From the NCBI GenBank assembly GCA_002448815.1, contig DKAJ01000012.1, positions 242,039 to 306,038 of the forward strand: DNA of 64,000 nucleotides. The letters run 5' to 3'. Below, piece after piece: positions 51,297 to 60,324 of the stretch. A program made the translations under genes and the position numbers. Origin of the DNA: Micavibrio sp. UBA6929 (GTDB lineage Bacteria > Pseudomonadota > Alphaproteobacteria > Micavibrionales > Micavibrionaceae). How positions within the stretch are numbered: position 1 is the first letter of the stretch; each line of letters begins with the position of its first letter. The notes below the pieces were generated by a model that had not been told where the DNA came from, did no database searches, and saw nothing but the letters and a program-made list of their open reading frames with translations.

Positions 51297-52232
51297 CTAC
51301 ATTTCAACTGGCGTTAACAACGGCTCGCCCGCGAAGTGAGCCAATAAATTCCCCGCAACAATGCGCCCCATTTTCGTGCGCGTTTCAACCGTAGCAGACC
51401 CAATATGCGGCAATAACACCACATCATCACGGATAAATAAAGATTCCGGTACGTTTGGCTCGTCATCGTAGACATCCAGCCCAACCCCTGCAATCACTTT
51501 GTTGCTCAACGCCATCAAAAGGTCACTTTGATTAACCACCGAACCACGCGCAATATTAACAAGAAAACCCGTCTTACCCAAGGCCTGTAAAACAGAATAG
51601 TTCACAAGCCCCTTTGTTCGCACACCGCCCATACAAGTCAGCGCAAGCACATCCACGTCCGTGGCCATTGCCTCAAGATCATCGTAATACTGATAGGCCA
51701 CATCATCTTTTTTGCTCGGCCCAAAGTATGAAATGTCCATACCAAAGGCACGCGCCCGCGTGGCAAAGGCGCGGCCAATACGGCCAAGCCCAACAATGCC
51801 AACCTTTTTACCGCCTAAAGTGCGCCCCAAAGGCATAGCGCCATTTTTCCACATACCTGCGCGCACATACATATCAGCCTCAACGCCGCGGCGCAGAATA
51901 TTCATCATCAACATAATGCCCGTATCCGCAGTGTCATTCGTCAACACATCAGGCGTATGCGTCACGGCAATGCCGCGCTCTTGCGCCGCATCCAAATCAA
52001 TATGATCAATACCAACGGCGCCGCATGCAATAATCTCAAGATTAGGCAGCATCTCCATCAAGTTCCGCTGAACAGGGTTTAAATACGTTGTAATCGCGCG
52101 AACATTCTGCGCGTTTTCAGCAATGATGCGCTCAGGATCAGGCGCACGCGGGCGAATAATATCAAAATGCGCCTCCAGCAAATCCATCTGACCTGGATGC
52201 CCCTTATCAAGAGCGAGTAAACCGTGTTTCAT
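51297..52232 (-). CDS. D-isomer-specific 2-hydroxyacid dehydrogenase
   Basis: A 311-residue NAD(P)-dependent dehydrogenase. The Rossmann motif is GIVGLGRIGRAFA near 150-162; the catalytic arginine is in 'VNIARGSVV', the glutamate in 'DVYDDEPNVPE' and the histidine in 'LLPHIGSAT'. It is of the glyoxylate/hydroxypyruvate reductase kind by length and motifs; the basic or acidic cofactor choice cannot be settled by eye. It is divergent from miaB. Confidence 0.9.
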   Translation of the reverse strand: MKHGLLALDKGHPGQMDLLEAHFDIIRPRAPDPERIIAENAQNVRAITTYLNPVQRNLMEMLPNLEIIACGAVGIDHIDLDAAQERGIAVTHTPDVLTNDTADTGIMLMMNILRRGVEADMYVRAGMWKNGAMPLGRTLGGKKVGIVGLGRIGRAFATRARAFGMDISYFGPSKKDDVAYQYYDDLEAMATDVDVLALTCMGGVRTKGLVNYSVLQALGKTGFLVNIARGSVVNQSDLLMALSNKVIAGVGLDVYDDEPNVPESLFIRDDVVLLPHIGSATVETRTKMGRIVAGNLLAHFAGEPLLTPVEM

Positions 52233-52316
52233 GAAAACCTATAAAAACTTGCATTTATGGCAGGAATTGCCTAAGACAATCGGACTTTACATCAGATTAC
52301 GTACGAAAGATAGAAT

Positions 52317-53693
52317 ATGTCCAATCAGGCCGAGAAAAAGCTGTTTATAAAAACATGGGGATGTCAGATGAATGTCTATGACAGCAAACGCATGGAAGAC
52401 ATCCTTGCGCCCTTTGGTTACAAAACAACTGATGCGCCTGAAGGTGCGGACATGGTCATTTTAAACACATGCCACATCCGCGAAAAGGCAACGGATAAGG
52501 TCTTTTCTGAGCTTGGCCGCATTCGCCCCCTTAAAGACAAAAAGGCCGAACAAGGCGGACAGATGCTTATCGCTGTTGCAGGCTGCGTTGCGCAGGCTGA
52601 GGGTGACTTTATTATGGAGCGCGCGCCTTATGTCGATTTCGTATTTGGCCCGCAAACATATCACGAATTGCCGGAAATGATCGCGAACCTCACAAATGCA
52701 TATGGTGACAATCGCCGCGTGAACACTGAATTCCCATCTGAAAGCAAATTTGACTTCCTGCCCGAGGAACACGGATCACAAGGCGTAAACGCATTTCTGT
52801 CCATCCAAGAAGGATGCGATAAATTCTGTACATTTTGCGTTGTGCCTTATACGCGTGGCTCGGAATATTCGCGCACTGTGCAAGGCATCGTAGATGAAGC
52901 CAAGCGCCTTGTTGATAATGGCGCCCTTGAAATTTGCCTGCTTGGCCAAAACGTCAACGCCTTCCACGGTGAAGGCCCTGACGGCAAAATCTGGGGTCTA
53001 GGCCGCCTAATCCAAGCCATCGCAGATATCGACGGGCTAGAGCGCATTCGCTACACCACATCCCACCCGCGCGACATGGATGACGAACTTATCGAAACCC
53101 ACGCTCACCCGAAACTGATGCCGTTCTTACACTTGCCCGTACAAAGCGGATCTGACCGCATCCTCAAGGCAATGAACCGCAAGCACAAAGCAGATCTTTA
53201 CCGCGAAGTGATCGAAAAACTGCGCAAAAGCCGTCCTGACCTTGCATTTTCATCTGACTTTATCGTTGCCTTCCCTGGTGAAACAGAAGAAGACTTCGAA
53301 GACACAATGCAGCTTGTACGCGATGTCAATTATGCCTCCGCTTATTCCTTTAAATACAGCCCGCGCCCCGGCACGCCTGCGGCGAACATGCAAAACCTCA
53401 TCCGCCCAGATATCGCGGACGAGCGCCTTGCACGCCTGCAAGGCCTAATTAACGAGCAACAACTCGCCTTCAACCAACAATCCGTTGGCCTGACCATGCC
53501 CGTCTTGATCGAGCGCAAAGGCAAACGCGAAGGACAGCTCTCTGGCCGCAGCCCCTATTTCCAATCGGTCAACATCCAAGGAAACGAGCGCCTGATGGAC
53601 ACAATTGTAAACGTCAAAATCACCGAAGGTTTTGCAAATTCCGTCACAGGCGATGTTGTGCTGCAAGAAACAATTTCAGAGGCAAAAGCATAA
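52317..53693 (+). CDS. miaB: tRNA-2-methylthio-N6-dimethylallyladenosine synthase
   Basis: MiaB is a radical SAM methylthiotransferase that modifies A37 of tRNAs reading UNN codons. The 458-residue protein has the N-terminal cluster cysteines ('TWGCQMNVYDS', 'NTCHIRE', 'VAGCVAQ'), the radical SAM triad 'CDKFCTFCVVPYTRG', and a C-terminal TRAM domain ('LIERKGKREGQLSGRSPYFQSV'). It starts the plus-strand run miaB-phoH-ybeY-corC-lnt, the usual order. Confidence 0.97.
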   Translation: MSNQAEKKLFIKTWGCQMNVYDSKRMEDILAPFGYKTTDAPEGADMVILNTCHIREKATDKVFSELGRIRPLKDKKAEQGGQMLIAVAGCVAQAEGDFIMERAPYVDFVFGPQTYHELPEMIANLTNAYGDNRRVNTEFPSESKFDFLPEEHGSQGVNAFLSIQEGCDKFCTFCVVPYTRGSEYSRTVQGIVDEAKRLVDNGALEICLLGQNVNAFHGEGPDGKIWGLGRLIQAIADIDGLERIRYTTSHPRDMDDELIETHAHPKLMPFLHLPVQSGSDRILKAMNRKHKADLYREVIEKLRKSRPDLAFSSDFIVAFPGETEEDFEDTMQLVRDVNYASAYSFKYSPRPGTPAANMQNLIRPDIADERLARLQGLINEQQLAFNQQSVGLTMPVLIERKGKREGQLSGRSPYFQSVNIQGNERLMDTIVNVKITEGFANSVTGDVVLQETISEAKA

Positions 53694-53747
53694 TTTTATG
53701 CTATGATATAAACATAAGTATATCAGCAGAAGGATTCAGCAAAGCAC

Positions 53748-54743
53748 TTGTCCAGCAACACATCTTTTGACATCAAGCCCGATCTTGCCCCCATCCTCTT
53801 TGGCGAGCATAACCGCAATATCGCTTATCTTGAAAAAATCACAGGCGCTGCAATTTCAGATCGTGGAAACCACCTGAACATCACTGGTGATGCACAATCC
53901 GTTAAGCAAATCACCTACACCATCAACAGCTTACTTACAAAACTGGAAAGCGGCAAAAAGGTTGTAGAACATGGCGATATTGACGCCGCATTGCGCTTTT
54001 GGAAACATGACCACGTCATCGAAGAAGAATTCTCCGAGCAAAGCAAAGCCAGCGGCGGCAAATTTAACGCCAATATTCACGTCAAAACAAAAAAGAAAAC
54101 AATCGCGCCGCGCTCCCCCAATCAAGAGGAATATATGCGCGCCATCCGCAGTCATGACATGATCTTTGGCATGGGCCCCGCAGGAACAGGCAAAACATAT
54201 CTTGCCGTGGCCGAGGCCGTTTCCATGTTTCTTGATGGCAAGGTTGAACGCCTCATCTTTACAAGGCCCGCTGTCGAGGCCGGTGAAAGCCTTGGCTTCT
54301 TACCCGGCGATATGCGTGAAAAGGTCGATCCATATTTGCGCCCTATTTATGACGCGCTCAACGATATGTTGCCGCAAGACTTTATCCAAAAAAAAATGGA
54401 AGAAGGTGTCATCGAAGTGGCCCCGCTTGCCTTTATGCGCGGACGAACGCTTTCACATGCCTTTGTCATTTTGGATGAAGCCCAAAACACAACCCGCACA
54501 CAGATGAAAATGTTCCTGACCCGCATGGGCGAGGCCACGCGCATGATCATCACGGGCGACCTTACACAAACAGACCTGCCGCGCGGACAGGTTTCTGGCC
54601 TGCGTGATGCCGTCGAAACGCTTGAAAGGATCAACGAAATATCCTTCCACTACTTCAGCAGCAACGACGTCGTGCGCCACAGTCTGGTCAGCAAAATCGT
54701 CCACGCCTACGAAGCTCTTCACAAAAATAAATATGACGACTAA
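53748..54743 (+). CDS. phoH: PhoH family ATPase
   Basis: A 331-residue PhoH/YbeZ protein. The P-loop 'GMGPAGTGKTYLA' near 139-151, 'LIFTRPAVEAGESLGFLPGD', Walker B 'FVILDEAQNTT' and 'RMIITGDLTQTDLP' are all in place. It follows an N-terminal nucleic-acid-binding stretch. YbeZ works with YbeY on rRNA processing. The start is TTG 53748 with an AGAAGGA site 13 bases upstream; no ATG is available before the core. It ends three bases before ybeY. Confidence 0.94.
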   Translation: MSSNTSFDIKPDLAPILFGEHNRNIAYLEKITGAAISDRGNHLNITGDAQSVKQITYTINSLLTKLESGKKVVEHGDIDAALRFWKHDHVIEEEFSEQSKASGGKFNANIHVKTKKKTIAPRSPNQEEYMRAIRSHDMIFGMGPAGTGKTYLAVAEAVSMFLDGKVERLIFTRPAVEAGESLGFLPGDMREKVDPYLRPIYDALNDMLPQDFIQKKMEEGVIEVAPLAFMRGRTLSHAFVILDEAQNTTRTQMKMFLTRMGEATRMIITGDLTQTDLPRGQVSGLRDAVETLERINEISFHYFSSNDVVRHSLVSKIVHAYEALHKNKYDD

Positions 54744-54746
54744 CCC

Positions 54747-55196
54747 ATGACCATACCCCCCGTTGAATGTGACATCCTGTGCGAAGACAGCAATTGGCCA
54801 GACATAAACGATAACGTCACCAGTATCATTCGCACGACTTTGGGGCATATTGACTACACGCACCCTTGCGAGGTCAGCATCGTCCTAACCAATGATGAAC
54901 ATATTCGCACGCTAAACCGCGATTATCGCGGCAAAGACAAGGCCACAAATGTCCTATCGTTCCCGCAGGATGAACCCGAAATGCTGGGCGATATCATCAT
55001 CGCGCTAGAAACCATTCAACGCGAAGCCAACGAACAAAACAAAAGCTTCGACAATCACTTTACGCACATGCTGGTTCATGGATGTTTGCACCTGATGGGG
55101 TTCGATCACATAACAGATGACGAAGCCGAAGAAATGGAAACACTAGAAGTCCAGATTTTAAAACAACTAAATATAAAAAACCCTTATGAAATCTAA
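54747..55196 (+). CDS. ybeY: Endoribonuclease YbeY
   Basis: YbeY is a zinc-dependent endoribonuclease for 16S rRNA 3' maturation and ribosome quality control. The metal site HMLVHGCLHLMGFDH (H-x3-H-x5-H) is near residues 108-122, and 'NRDYRGKDKATNVLSFP' is the conserved RNA-side segment. It has normal length (149) and stands between phoH and corC as usual. Confidence 0.97.
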   Translation: MTIPPVECDILCEDSNWPDINDNVTSIIRTTLGHIDYTHPCEVSIVLTNDEHIRTLNRDYRGKDKATNVLSFPQDEPEMLGDIIIALETIQREANEQNKSFDNHFTHMLVHGCLHLMGFDHITDDEAEEMETLEVQILKQLNIKNPYEI

Positions 55197-55230
55197 AAAA
55201 TATATGTGATAATCAATTTTAGATTTTGCC

Positions 55231-56193
55231 ATGTTTGACAACCGAATGAATACCTCTGACGCCTCAAATAACGACTCCGCCTCCGACAAGTCGCGATCCC
55301 CTGATACTGACTCTAAAAACGAAAAAAGCGGCAGTTGGCTCAGCAACCTTTTAGGCGGCAAACCAGAAAACTCAACAAAAGACACTATTCGCGAAACTAT
55401 CGCCGAATATATTGATATCTCACCTGATGAAGAAGATGCTCACGATTCAACCTCGTACCATGAGCGCTTCTTGCTATCGAACATCCTTGAACTGCGCGAC
55501 ATGACCGTTGATGAAATCATGGTGCCACGCGCAGACATCAAGGCGCTTGAGGTATCGACTGATCAACCAGACGTTCTAAAATTTTTCACCCAAGTCCAAG
55601 TCAGCCGCGTTCCGGTCTATCACGACACGCTTGATGACGTTTGGGGCACAGTGCATATCAAAGACATCTTGGCGACACTGGCCGAAAATAAAACAGTAAT
55701 CTTAGAAGACCTTATTACTGACGTTCCCGTTATATCGCCCAGCATGCCACTCCTCGACTTGCTGCTTCGCATGCGTCAAACGCGCCGCCACATGGCACTG
55801 GTTGTCGATGAATATGGCGGCATTGACGGCCTGGTAACAATCGGCGACATTATCGAAGCCATCGTCGGCGAAATTGACGACGAACACGATCAAGACGATG
55901 ACCCGCAAATGGTCGACACCGCAGGCGGCGCTGTGCTTGCCGATGCGCGCGTTGATTTAGATGACTTTTGCGAACGCTATGGCGCAATCCTCAGCGAAGA
56001 TGAGCACAACGAAAACGATACACTAGGCGGTCTGGCCTTTTCTATTGCAGGCAAAGTCCCTGCGCGCGGTGAAATCCTCACCCACCAAAGCGGCATGATC
56101 ATTGAAATCATCGACGCCGACCCGCGCCGTATTAACCGCATGCGTCTGCGCAATATCCCTAAAAAACAAAGCGAAGAAACGCTTGATTCATAA
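55231..56193 (+). CDS. CorC/TlyC-type CBS protein
   Basis: A 320-residue cytoplasmic protein: a disordered Ser/Asp-rich N-terminus (1-70), a CBS pair (about 90-210, 'VPRADIKALEVSTDQPDVLKFF', 'LVVDEYGGIDGLVTIGDIIEAIVGE') and a CorC_HlyC transporter-associated domain ('LGGLAFSIAGKVPARGEIL'). No DUF21 membrane domain is present. It is the CorC form that is usually between ybeY and lnt. Its role in Mg2+/Co2+ resistance is known in enterics only. A second ATG at 55246 could be the true start. Confidence 0.9.
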   Translation: MFDNRMNTSDASNNDSASDKSRSPDTDSKNEKSGSWLSNLLGGKPENSTKDTIRETIAEYIDISPDEEDAHDSTSYHERFLLSNILELRDMTVDEIMVPRADIKALEVSTDQPDVLKFFTQVQVSRVPVYHDTLDDVWGTVHIKDILATLAENKTVILEDLITDVPVISPSMPLLDLLLRMRQTRRHMALVVDEYGGIDGLVTIGDIIEAIVGEIDDEHDQDDDPQMVDTAGGAVLADARVDLDDFCERYGAILSEDEHNENDTLGGLAFSIAGKVPARGEILTHQSGMIIEIIDADPRRINRMRLRNIPKKQSEETLDS

Positions 56194-56217
56194 AGAAAAA
56201 CCGCCTAATGATCAGCT

Positions 56218-57621
56218 ATGCAGCTGATCAACTACATTACAAAACACCCCAAAATCAATGGCGTTATTTTACTGTTATCAGGCTGCTTAAGCGCGCTTGC
56301 AATGCCTCCGGCATCATTATGGGGTGTTTTATTCCTTACCTTGCCGCACCTGTATCTTTCCTTAGACACCACAACAAACAAACGTTGCGCCTTTATATAT
56401 GGTTGGCTTTTTGCCTTTGGATATTTTGTATGCAGCCTTTCATGGATAGGCAGCGCCCTGCTCGTCGATGGCAACGGATATCGCTGGGCTTGGCCCTTGG
56501 CCATCTCTGGCATTCCCTTTCTGCTCAGCTTTTATTGGGGCTGCGCTGGCGCGCTTTGGCACGTCATAAAAAACAAAGCCCCCGCCCTAATCCAATGGAT
56601 AAGTTTCGCACTATGTTTTGGCCTATTTGAACTGTTGCGCGGCACAACCTTCACAGGCTTTCCCTGGAATTTGTTCGCGTACGGCCTGATCAATCAATTA
56701 GAAATCATACAAACAGCCCATATCCTCAGCGCCTATGGCCTTACGGCCATTATATGGCTTATCGCAAGCACCCCAGCCCTATTCGCGCGCAACAGCCATA
56801 TCACCGCTCTATGTGCACTCATAATATCGCTAACATGCGTAACAGGTGCATTTATCTATGGCAGCAACAGACTAAAAGCAGCCCAAACATATGAATTCCC
56901 GCCCATAAACATCAAAACTGTCGCAGGAGACATCCCACAAGACATACGCTGGCAACGTGACAAAATCATCGAACACTTTTTATACTATATAGAACAATCA
57001 ACAAACACAAACATCACAGCTCCAGAATCCCCCACGCTCATCGTATGGCCCGAAACAACTATAATAGACTGGTATTACACCGACAAAGGCCTCGCCGGAT
57101 ACCTGCAAGACATGCTGCACTCTTACCCTAACGGAGCCGCGCTTATTACAGGCGCTCTTCGCACAAGTACACAAAACGGTCGCAGCGTCACGCATAATTC
57201 TATGATCATGATTGACAACGAATCAGGCATCACAAATATCTACGACAAAACTCACCTCGTTCCCTTTGGCGAATATATCCCCTTTCAAGACCTTATTCCG
57301 CTTGCGCCTGTTAATAATTTTTCAGGCTTCATCAAAGGCAATGGCCCCGAGATTTTCACAACCCCTTTTGGCACAACATATGCCCCTGCCATATGTTATG
57401 AAATTATCTTTCCTTACAGTATTTTACCTAACAAAACAACAAAACCTGATTTCATAATCAATGTCACAAACGACGCTTGGTACGAAGACACCGCAGGCCC
57501 CGCGCAACATCACGCACAGGTTGTTTTCCGCGCCATCGAATACAACCTTCCCATAATAAGGGTTGCCAATCTGGGGGAAACAGGCTTAATATCCCCTTAC
57601 GGACAAGCGCAACGGCCATAA
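56218..57621 (+). CDS. lnt: Apolipoprotein N-acyltransferase, C-terminally short
   Basis: Lnt adds the third acyl chain to lipoproteins. The N-terminal membrane helices and the nitrilase-fold domain are present, with the triad in 'LIVWPETT' (Glu), 'DKTHLVPFGEY' (Lys) and 'PAICYEIIF' (Cys). The protein stops at residue 467 right after 'VANLGETGLISPYGQ', where other Lnts continue for some 50 residues with the end of the nitrilase domain and a last membrane helix. No other frame continues it. The tail loss could be natural or a lesion. It follows corC by 24 bases. Confidence 0.88.
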   Translation: MQLINYITKHPKINGVILLLSGCLSALAMPPASLWGVLFLTLPHLYLSLDTTTNKRCAFIYGWLFAFGYFVCSLSWIGSALLVDGNGYRWAWPLAISGIPFLLSFYWGCAGALWHVIKNKAPALIQWISFALCFGLFELLRGTTFTGFPWNLFAYGLINQLEIIQTAHILSAYGLTAIIWLIASTPALFARNSHITALCALIISLTCVTGAFIYGSNRLKAAQTYEFPPINIKTVAGDIPQDIRWQRDKIIEHFLYYIEQSTNTNITAPESPTLIVWPETTIIDWYYTDKGLAGYLQDMLHSYPNGAALITGALRTSTQNGRSVTHNSMIMIDNESGITNIYDKTHLVPFGEYIPFQDLIPLAPVNNFSGFIKGNGPEIFTTPFGTTYAPAICYEIIFPYSILPNKTTKPDFIINVTNDAWYEDTAGPAQHHAQVVFRAIEYNLPIIRVANLGETGLISPYGQAQRP

Positions 57622-57725
57622 ACAAATAAATTTTGCATGTTAGAATAGCCATATATATACTTTATGTTAGTTGCAACCCAAATGACTTTTGGTTATGCAT
57701 ACCACCATAAATTAAACTGCGTAAG

Positions 57726-57738
57726 TTACTACTAGTAA
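57726..57738. promoter_or_regulatory. Palindrome at the ribosome site of the XRE gene
   Basis: TTACTA-C-TAGTAA is a perfect 6-1-6 inverted repeat. It lies 11 bases before the ATG of the XRE regulator and overlaps its AAGGAAA ribosome site. This is a natural place for an autoregulatory operator. Seen directly; role is inference. Confidence 0.45.
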
Positions 57739-57748
57739 GGAAACATAA

Positions 57749-58195
57749 ATGGCCGATAAAGCGACTGTAAAAAAAACCAAAGGTCTTCCAGATAAAATCG
57801 ATGTACATGTAGGAAATAGACTTCGTGTCAGAAGAACACTTTTAGGCCTCAGTCAGGAAAAACTTGCCGGCGCCATTGGTTTAACATTCCAACAAGTACA
57901 AAAATACGAACGCGGCTTAAACCGAATCAGCGCAGGTCGCCTTTATCAATTCAGTCGTATTCTTGATATTCCAGTTTCTTACTTTTATGAGAATATAAAT
58001 CAAAGCAATTCTTCAAATCTTGGCCTATCTGACAATGACCAAGATAATTTCCACTATGATGGCTCAGAAGACTTGATGGAGAACAAAGAAACGATTGATC
58101 TCTTGCGCGCTTATTATTCTATACAAGACACAAATATGCGCAAAGACATCCTAAAATTCATCAAATCAATGTCGCAAAAAATTAAAAACGACTAA
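57749..58195 (+). CDS. XRE-family helix-turn-helix regulator
   Basis: A 148-residue DNA-binding protein with an N-terminal XRE/Cro-C1 domain (about 20-78): 'NRLRVRRTLLGLSQEKLAGAIG', 'TFQQVQKYERGLNRISAGRL', 'ILDIPVSYFYE'. A short helical C-terminal part may dimerise. An XRE gene of this kind between lnt and metK is conserved in alphaproteobacteria; its targets are not known to me. A 13-base palindrome overlaps its ribosome site. Confidence 0.92.
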   Translation: MADKATVKKTKGLPDKIDVHVGNRLRVRRTLLGLSQEKLAGAIGLTFQQVQKYERGLNRISAGRLYQFSRILDIPVSYFYENINQSNSSNLGLSDNDQDNFHYDGSEDLMENKETIDLLRAYYSIQDTNMRKDILKFIKSMSQKIKND

Positions 58196-58287
58196 AGCCC
58201 TCGCAAAAACGGCTTGTAGCCCCTTCCTTTCATCGCTATTCTTGCGGATCAATAGATTTAAGCACGAAGAATATAAGGATTCGTTTC

Positions 58288-59511
58288 ATGTCGTCGACAC
58301 AGCCAGATATATTGCGCACCACTTCGCCTCAAAACGCTAGCGGCCTCACTGATTATATCTTCACGAGCGAATCTGTATCCGAAGGACATCCAGACAAAGT
58401 CTGCGACCGTATTTCAGATACTGTTCTTGATTTATATCTTGCAGCCGACCCAGAAGCGCGCGTTGCATGCGAAGCCATGGTCACCACCGACAGCGTTACC
58501 CTTGCGGGAGAAGTGCGCGGACCAGAGTCCGTGCGCGATCAAATTGAGCCCGCTGTACGCGCCGCGATCAAAGATATCGGCTACAATCAGGACGGTTTTA
58601 ACTGGGAAACGGTTACAATAGAAAACAAACTCCATCAACAATCTCCTGACATCGCTGCGGGCGTTGACGAAGGCACAGGCACCGACACAAACGAAGGCGC
58701 AGGCGACCAAGGGCTGATGTTTGGATATGCCTGCCGCGAAACAGATGCCCTGATGCCCGCACCAATTTATTTTTCGCACGCCATCCTGCGCGAACTCGCC
58801 GCGCAGCGTAAATCTGGAAAGCTGGCACAACTCGGCCCAGATGCAAAAACGCAAGTCACCGTAGAATATAAAAACGACAAACCGGCAGGCATCTCAGCAC
58901 TCGTCCTATCAACGCAGCACGCCGAAGATATGACACAAGACGAGGTGCGCAATTTGGTACTGCCCGTTATTCAAAAAGTCCTGCCTGAAGGATGGATGCC
59001 TGCGGAAGAAAACATCTACATCAACCCAACTGGCCGCTTTGTGATTGGCGGCCCCGTTGGTGATGCTGGCTTAACAGGCCGTAAAATCATTGTCGACACT
59101 TATGGCGGCGCTGCGCCCCATGGTGGCGGCGCTTTCTCAGGCAAAGACCCCACAAAAGTTGATCGCTCGGCCGCATATGCTGCGCGCTATCTCGCAAAGA
59201 ACGTTGTCGCCGCAGGCTTAGCCGACGGATGCACCGTGCAGCTTGCTTATGCAATCGGCATTTCAAAGCCCATTTCCGTGTACCTGAACACACACGGCAC
59301 TGGCAAAGCACCCGAAAGTGCCATCGTCGCAGCGCTTCAAGACCTCGTCGACCTCAGCCCGCGCGGCATCCGCACACACCTACAGCTCAACAAACCTATC
59401 TACACGCGCACAGCCGCATACGGCCACTTTGGCCGCACACCTGACGCTGATGGCGGCTTTTCTTGGGAAAAGACTGATCTTGTCGATGAACTCCAAAAAC
59501 GATTTAAATAA
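58288..59511 (+). CDS. metK: S-adenosylmethionine synthetase
   Basis: MetK makes SAM from methionine and ATP. The 407-residue protein shows 'FTSESVSEGHPDKVCDRISD', 'GAGDQGLMFGYAC' with the flexible ATP loop, and 'GGGAFSGKDPTKVDRSAAY'. Length is slightly above the E. coli enzyme, as is usual in alphaproteobacteria. The 92 bases upstream show no SAM riboswitch that I can recognise. The gene overlaps trmB by 26 bases. Confidence 0.97.
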   Translation: MSSTQPDILRTTSPQNASGLTDYIFTSESVSEGHPDKVCDRISDTVLDLYLAADPEARVACEAMVTTDSVTLAGEVRGPESVRDQIEPAVRAAIKDIGYNQDGFNWETVTIENKLHQQSPDIAAGVDEGTGTDTNEGAGDQGLMFGYACRETDALMPAPIYFSHAILRELAAQRKSGKLAQLGPDAKTQVTVEYKNDKPAGISALVLSTQHAEDMTQDEVRNLVLPVIQKVLPEGWMPAEENIYINPTGRFVIGGPVGDAGLTGRKIIVDTYGGAAPHGGGAFSGKDPTKVDRSAAYAARYLAKNVVAAGLADGCTVQLAYAIGISKPISVYLNTHGTGKAPESAIVAALQDLVDLSPRGIRTHLQLNKPIYTRTAAYGHFGRTPDADGGFSWEKTDLVDELQKRFK

Positions 59512-60205
59512 CCCCGCACCGCCCGAACAGCGCAAAGTCTGGGGACGCCGCCAAAGCCGCCCCCTCAATGTGACGCGCGCCAAGGCCATGGAAGAGATTT
59601 TTCCGCAAATCGAAATCGACAAAGCCACGCTCACCCAAGATCACGCCTTATCAACCATCGCCCTTTTCGGCAACGATAATGAAACCTGGATGGAAATTGG
59701 CTTTGGCTCGGGCGAGCACGTGATCGGCTTACTCAACCAATCACCAAACATCAACATGGTCGCGGCCGAACCTTTTCTCAACGGCATGGCCGCCTTTGTC
59801 AAAGACCTGCCCAAGAATCATATCCCGCGCACCCGTGTCCTTATGGATGACGCAATAATGCTCGCCAGCAGCTTACAAGAAAACAGCATCAACAAGCTCT
59901 ACATCCTCAACCCCGACCCATGGCACAAAAAGCGCCATTACAAGCGCCGTATCGTATCACCAGAAAACTTAGACGTTTTTGCCAAAATCCTGAAATCTGG
60001 CGGCGAACTTATCATGACAAGCGACGTACCAGACCTTGCCGACTGGATGCTGACCCACGCCTTTAAGCACCCAGATTTTACATGGCAAGCAACATCACAA
60101 GCAGACTGGTCAGAAAAGCCAAAAAACTGGATCACAACGCGCTATGAAACCAAGGGCGCAAAAGGCGCAAAGAAAATGTGCTATTTGCTTTTTACACGCA
60201 AATAA
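59486..60205 (+). CDS. trmB: tRNA (guanine-N7-)-methyltransferase
   Basis: TrmB methylates G46 of tRNA. 'WMEIGFGSGEHVIGL' is the SAM site, and 'LNPDPWHKKRHYKRRIV' is the family hallmark for catalysis and tRNA contact. The frame is open from 59318 inside metK, but the ATG at 59486 (MNSKNDLN) gives the expected 239 residues. It uses the SAM that its neighbour makes, but the overlap is more likely an operon effect. Confidence 0.94.
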   Translation: MNSKNDLNNPAPPEQRKVWGRRQSRPLNVTRAKAMEEIFPQIEIDKATLTQDHALSTIALFGNDNETWMEIGFGSGEHVIGLLNQSPNINMVAAEPFLNGMAAFVKDLPKNHIPRTRVLMDDAIMLASSLQENSINKLYILNPDPWHKKRHYKRRIVSPENLDVFAKILKSGGELIMTSDVPDLADWMLTHAFKHPDFTWQATSQADWSEKPKNWITTRYETKGAKGAKKMCYLLFTRK

Positions 60206-60265
60206 AAACCTTGCATCCCGTCAGAAACAGGCGTATAACCTAGTCAAAATCCTGATTGATATTAG

Positions 60266-60300
60266 GGTGGGCTCTATCATAAGAGGCCGCCTTTTTTATT
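60266..60300 (+). terminator. Terminator hairpin in front of rimP
   Basis: GGTGGGCTCT (60266-60275) pairs with AGAGGCCGCC (60282-60291), ten positions with one G-G mismatch and one G-U, followed by TTTTTT. It lies 25 bases before the rimP start codon. It ends the metK-trmB transcript or attenuates the rimP-nusA-infB operon. Confidence 0.75.
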
Positions 60301-60324
60301 AACTAAACGCAGGGTAAGGACACT

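Noticed and set aside
56208..56630. 140-codon plus-strand frame at the lnt start
   Set aside because: It is out of frame with lnt, whose membrane helices and triad are clear.
58196..58287. SAM riboswitch in front of metK
   Set aside because: The 92 bases show no SAM-I or SAM-II type pairing by eye; only a GATTC and a plain leader.
59318..59485. Longer trmB start inside metK
   Set aside because: The extra 56 residues are a frame-shadow of metK with unrelated composition; ATG 59486 fits TrmB.
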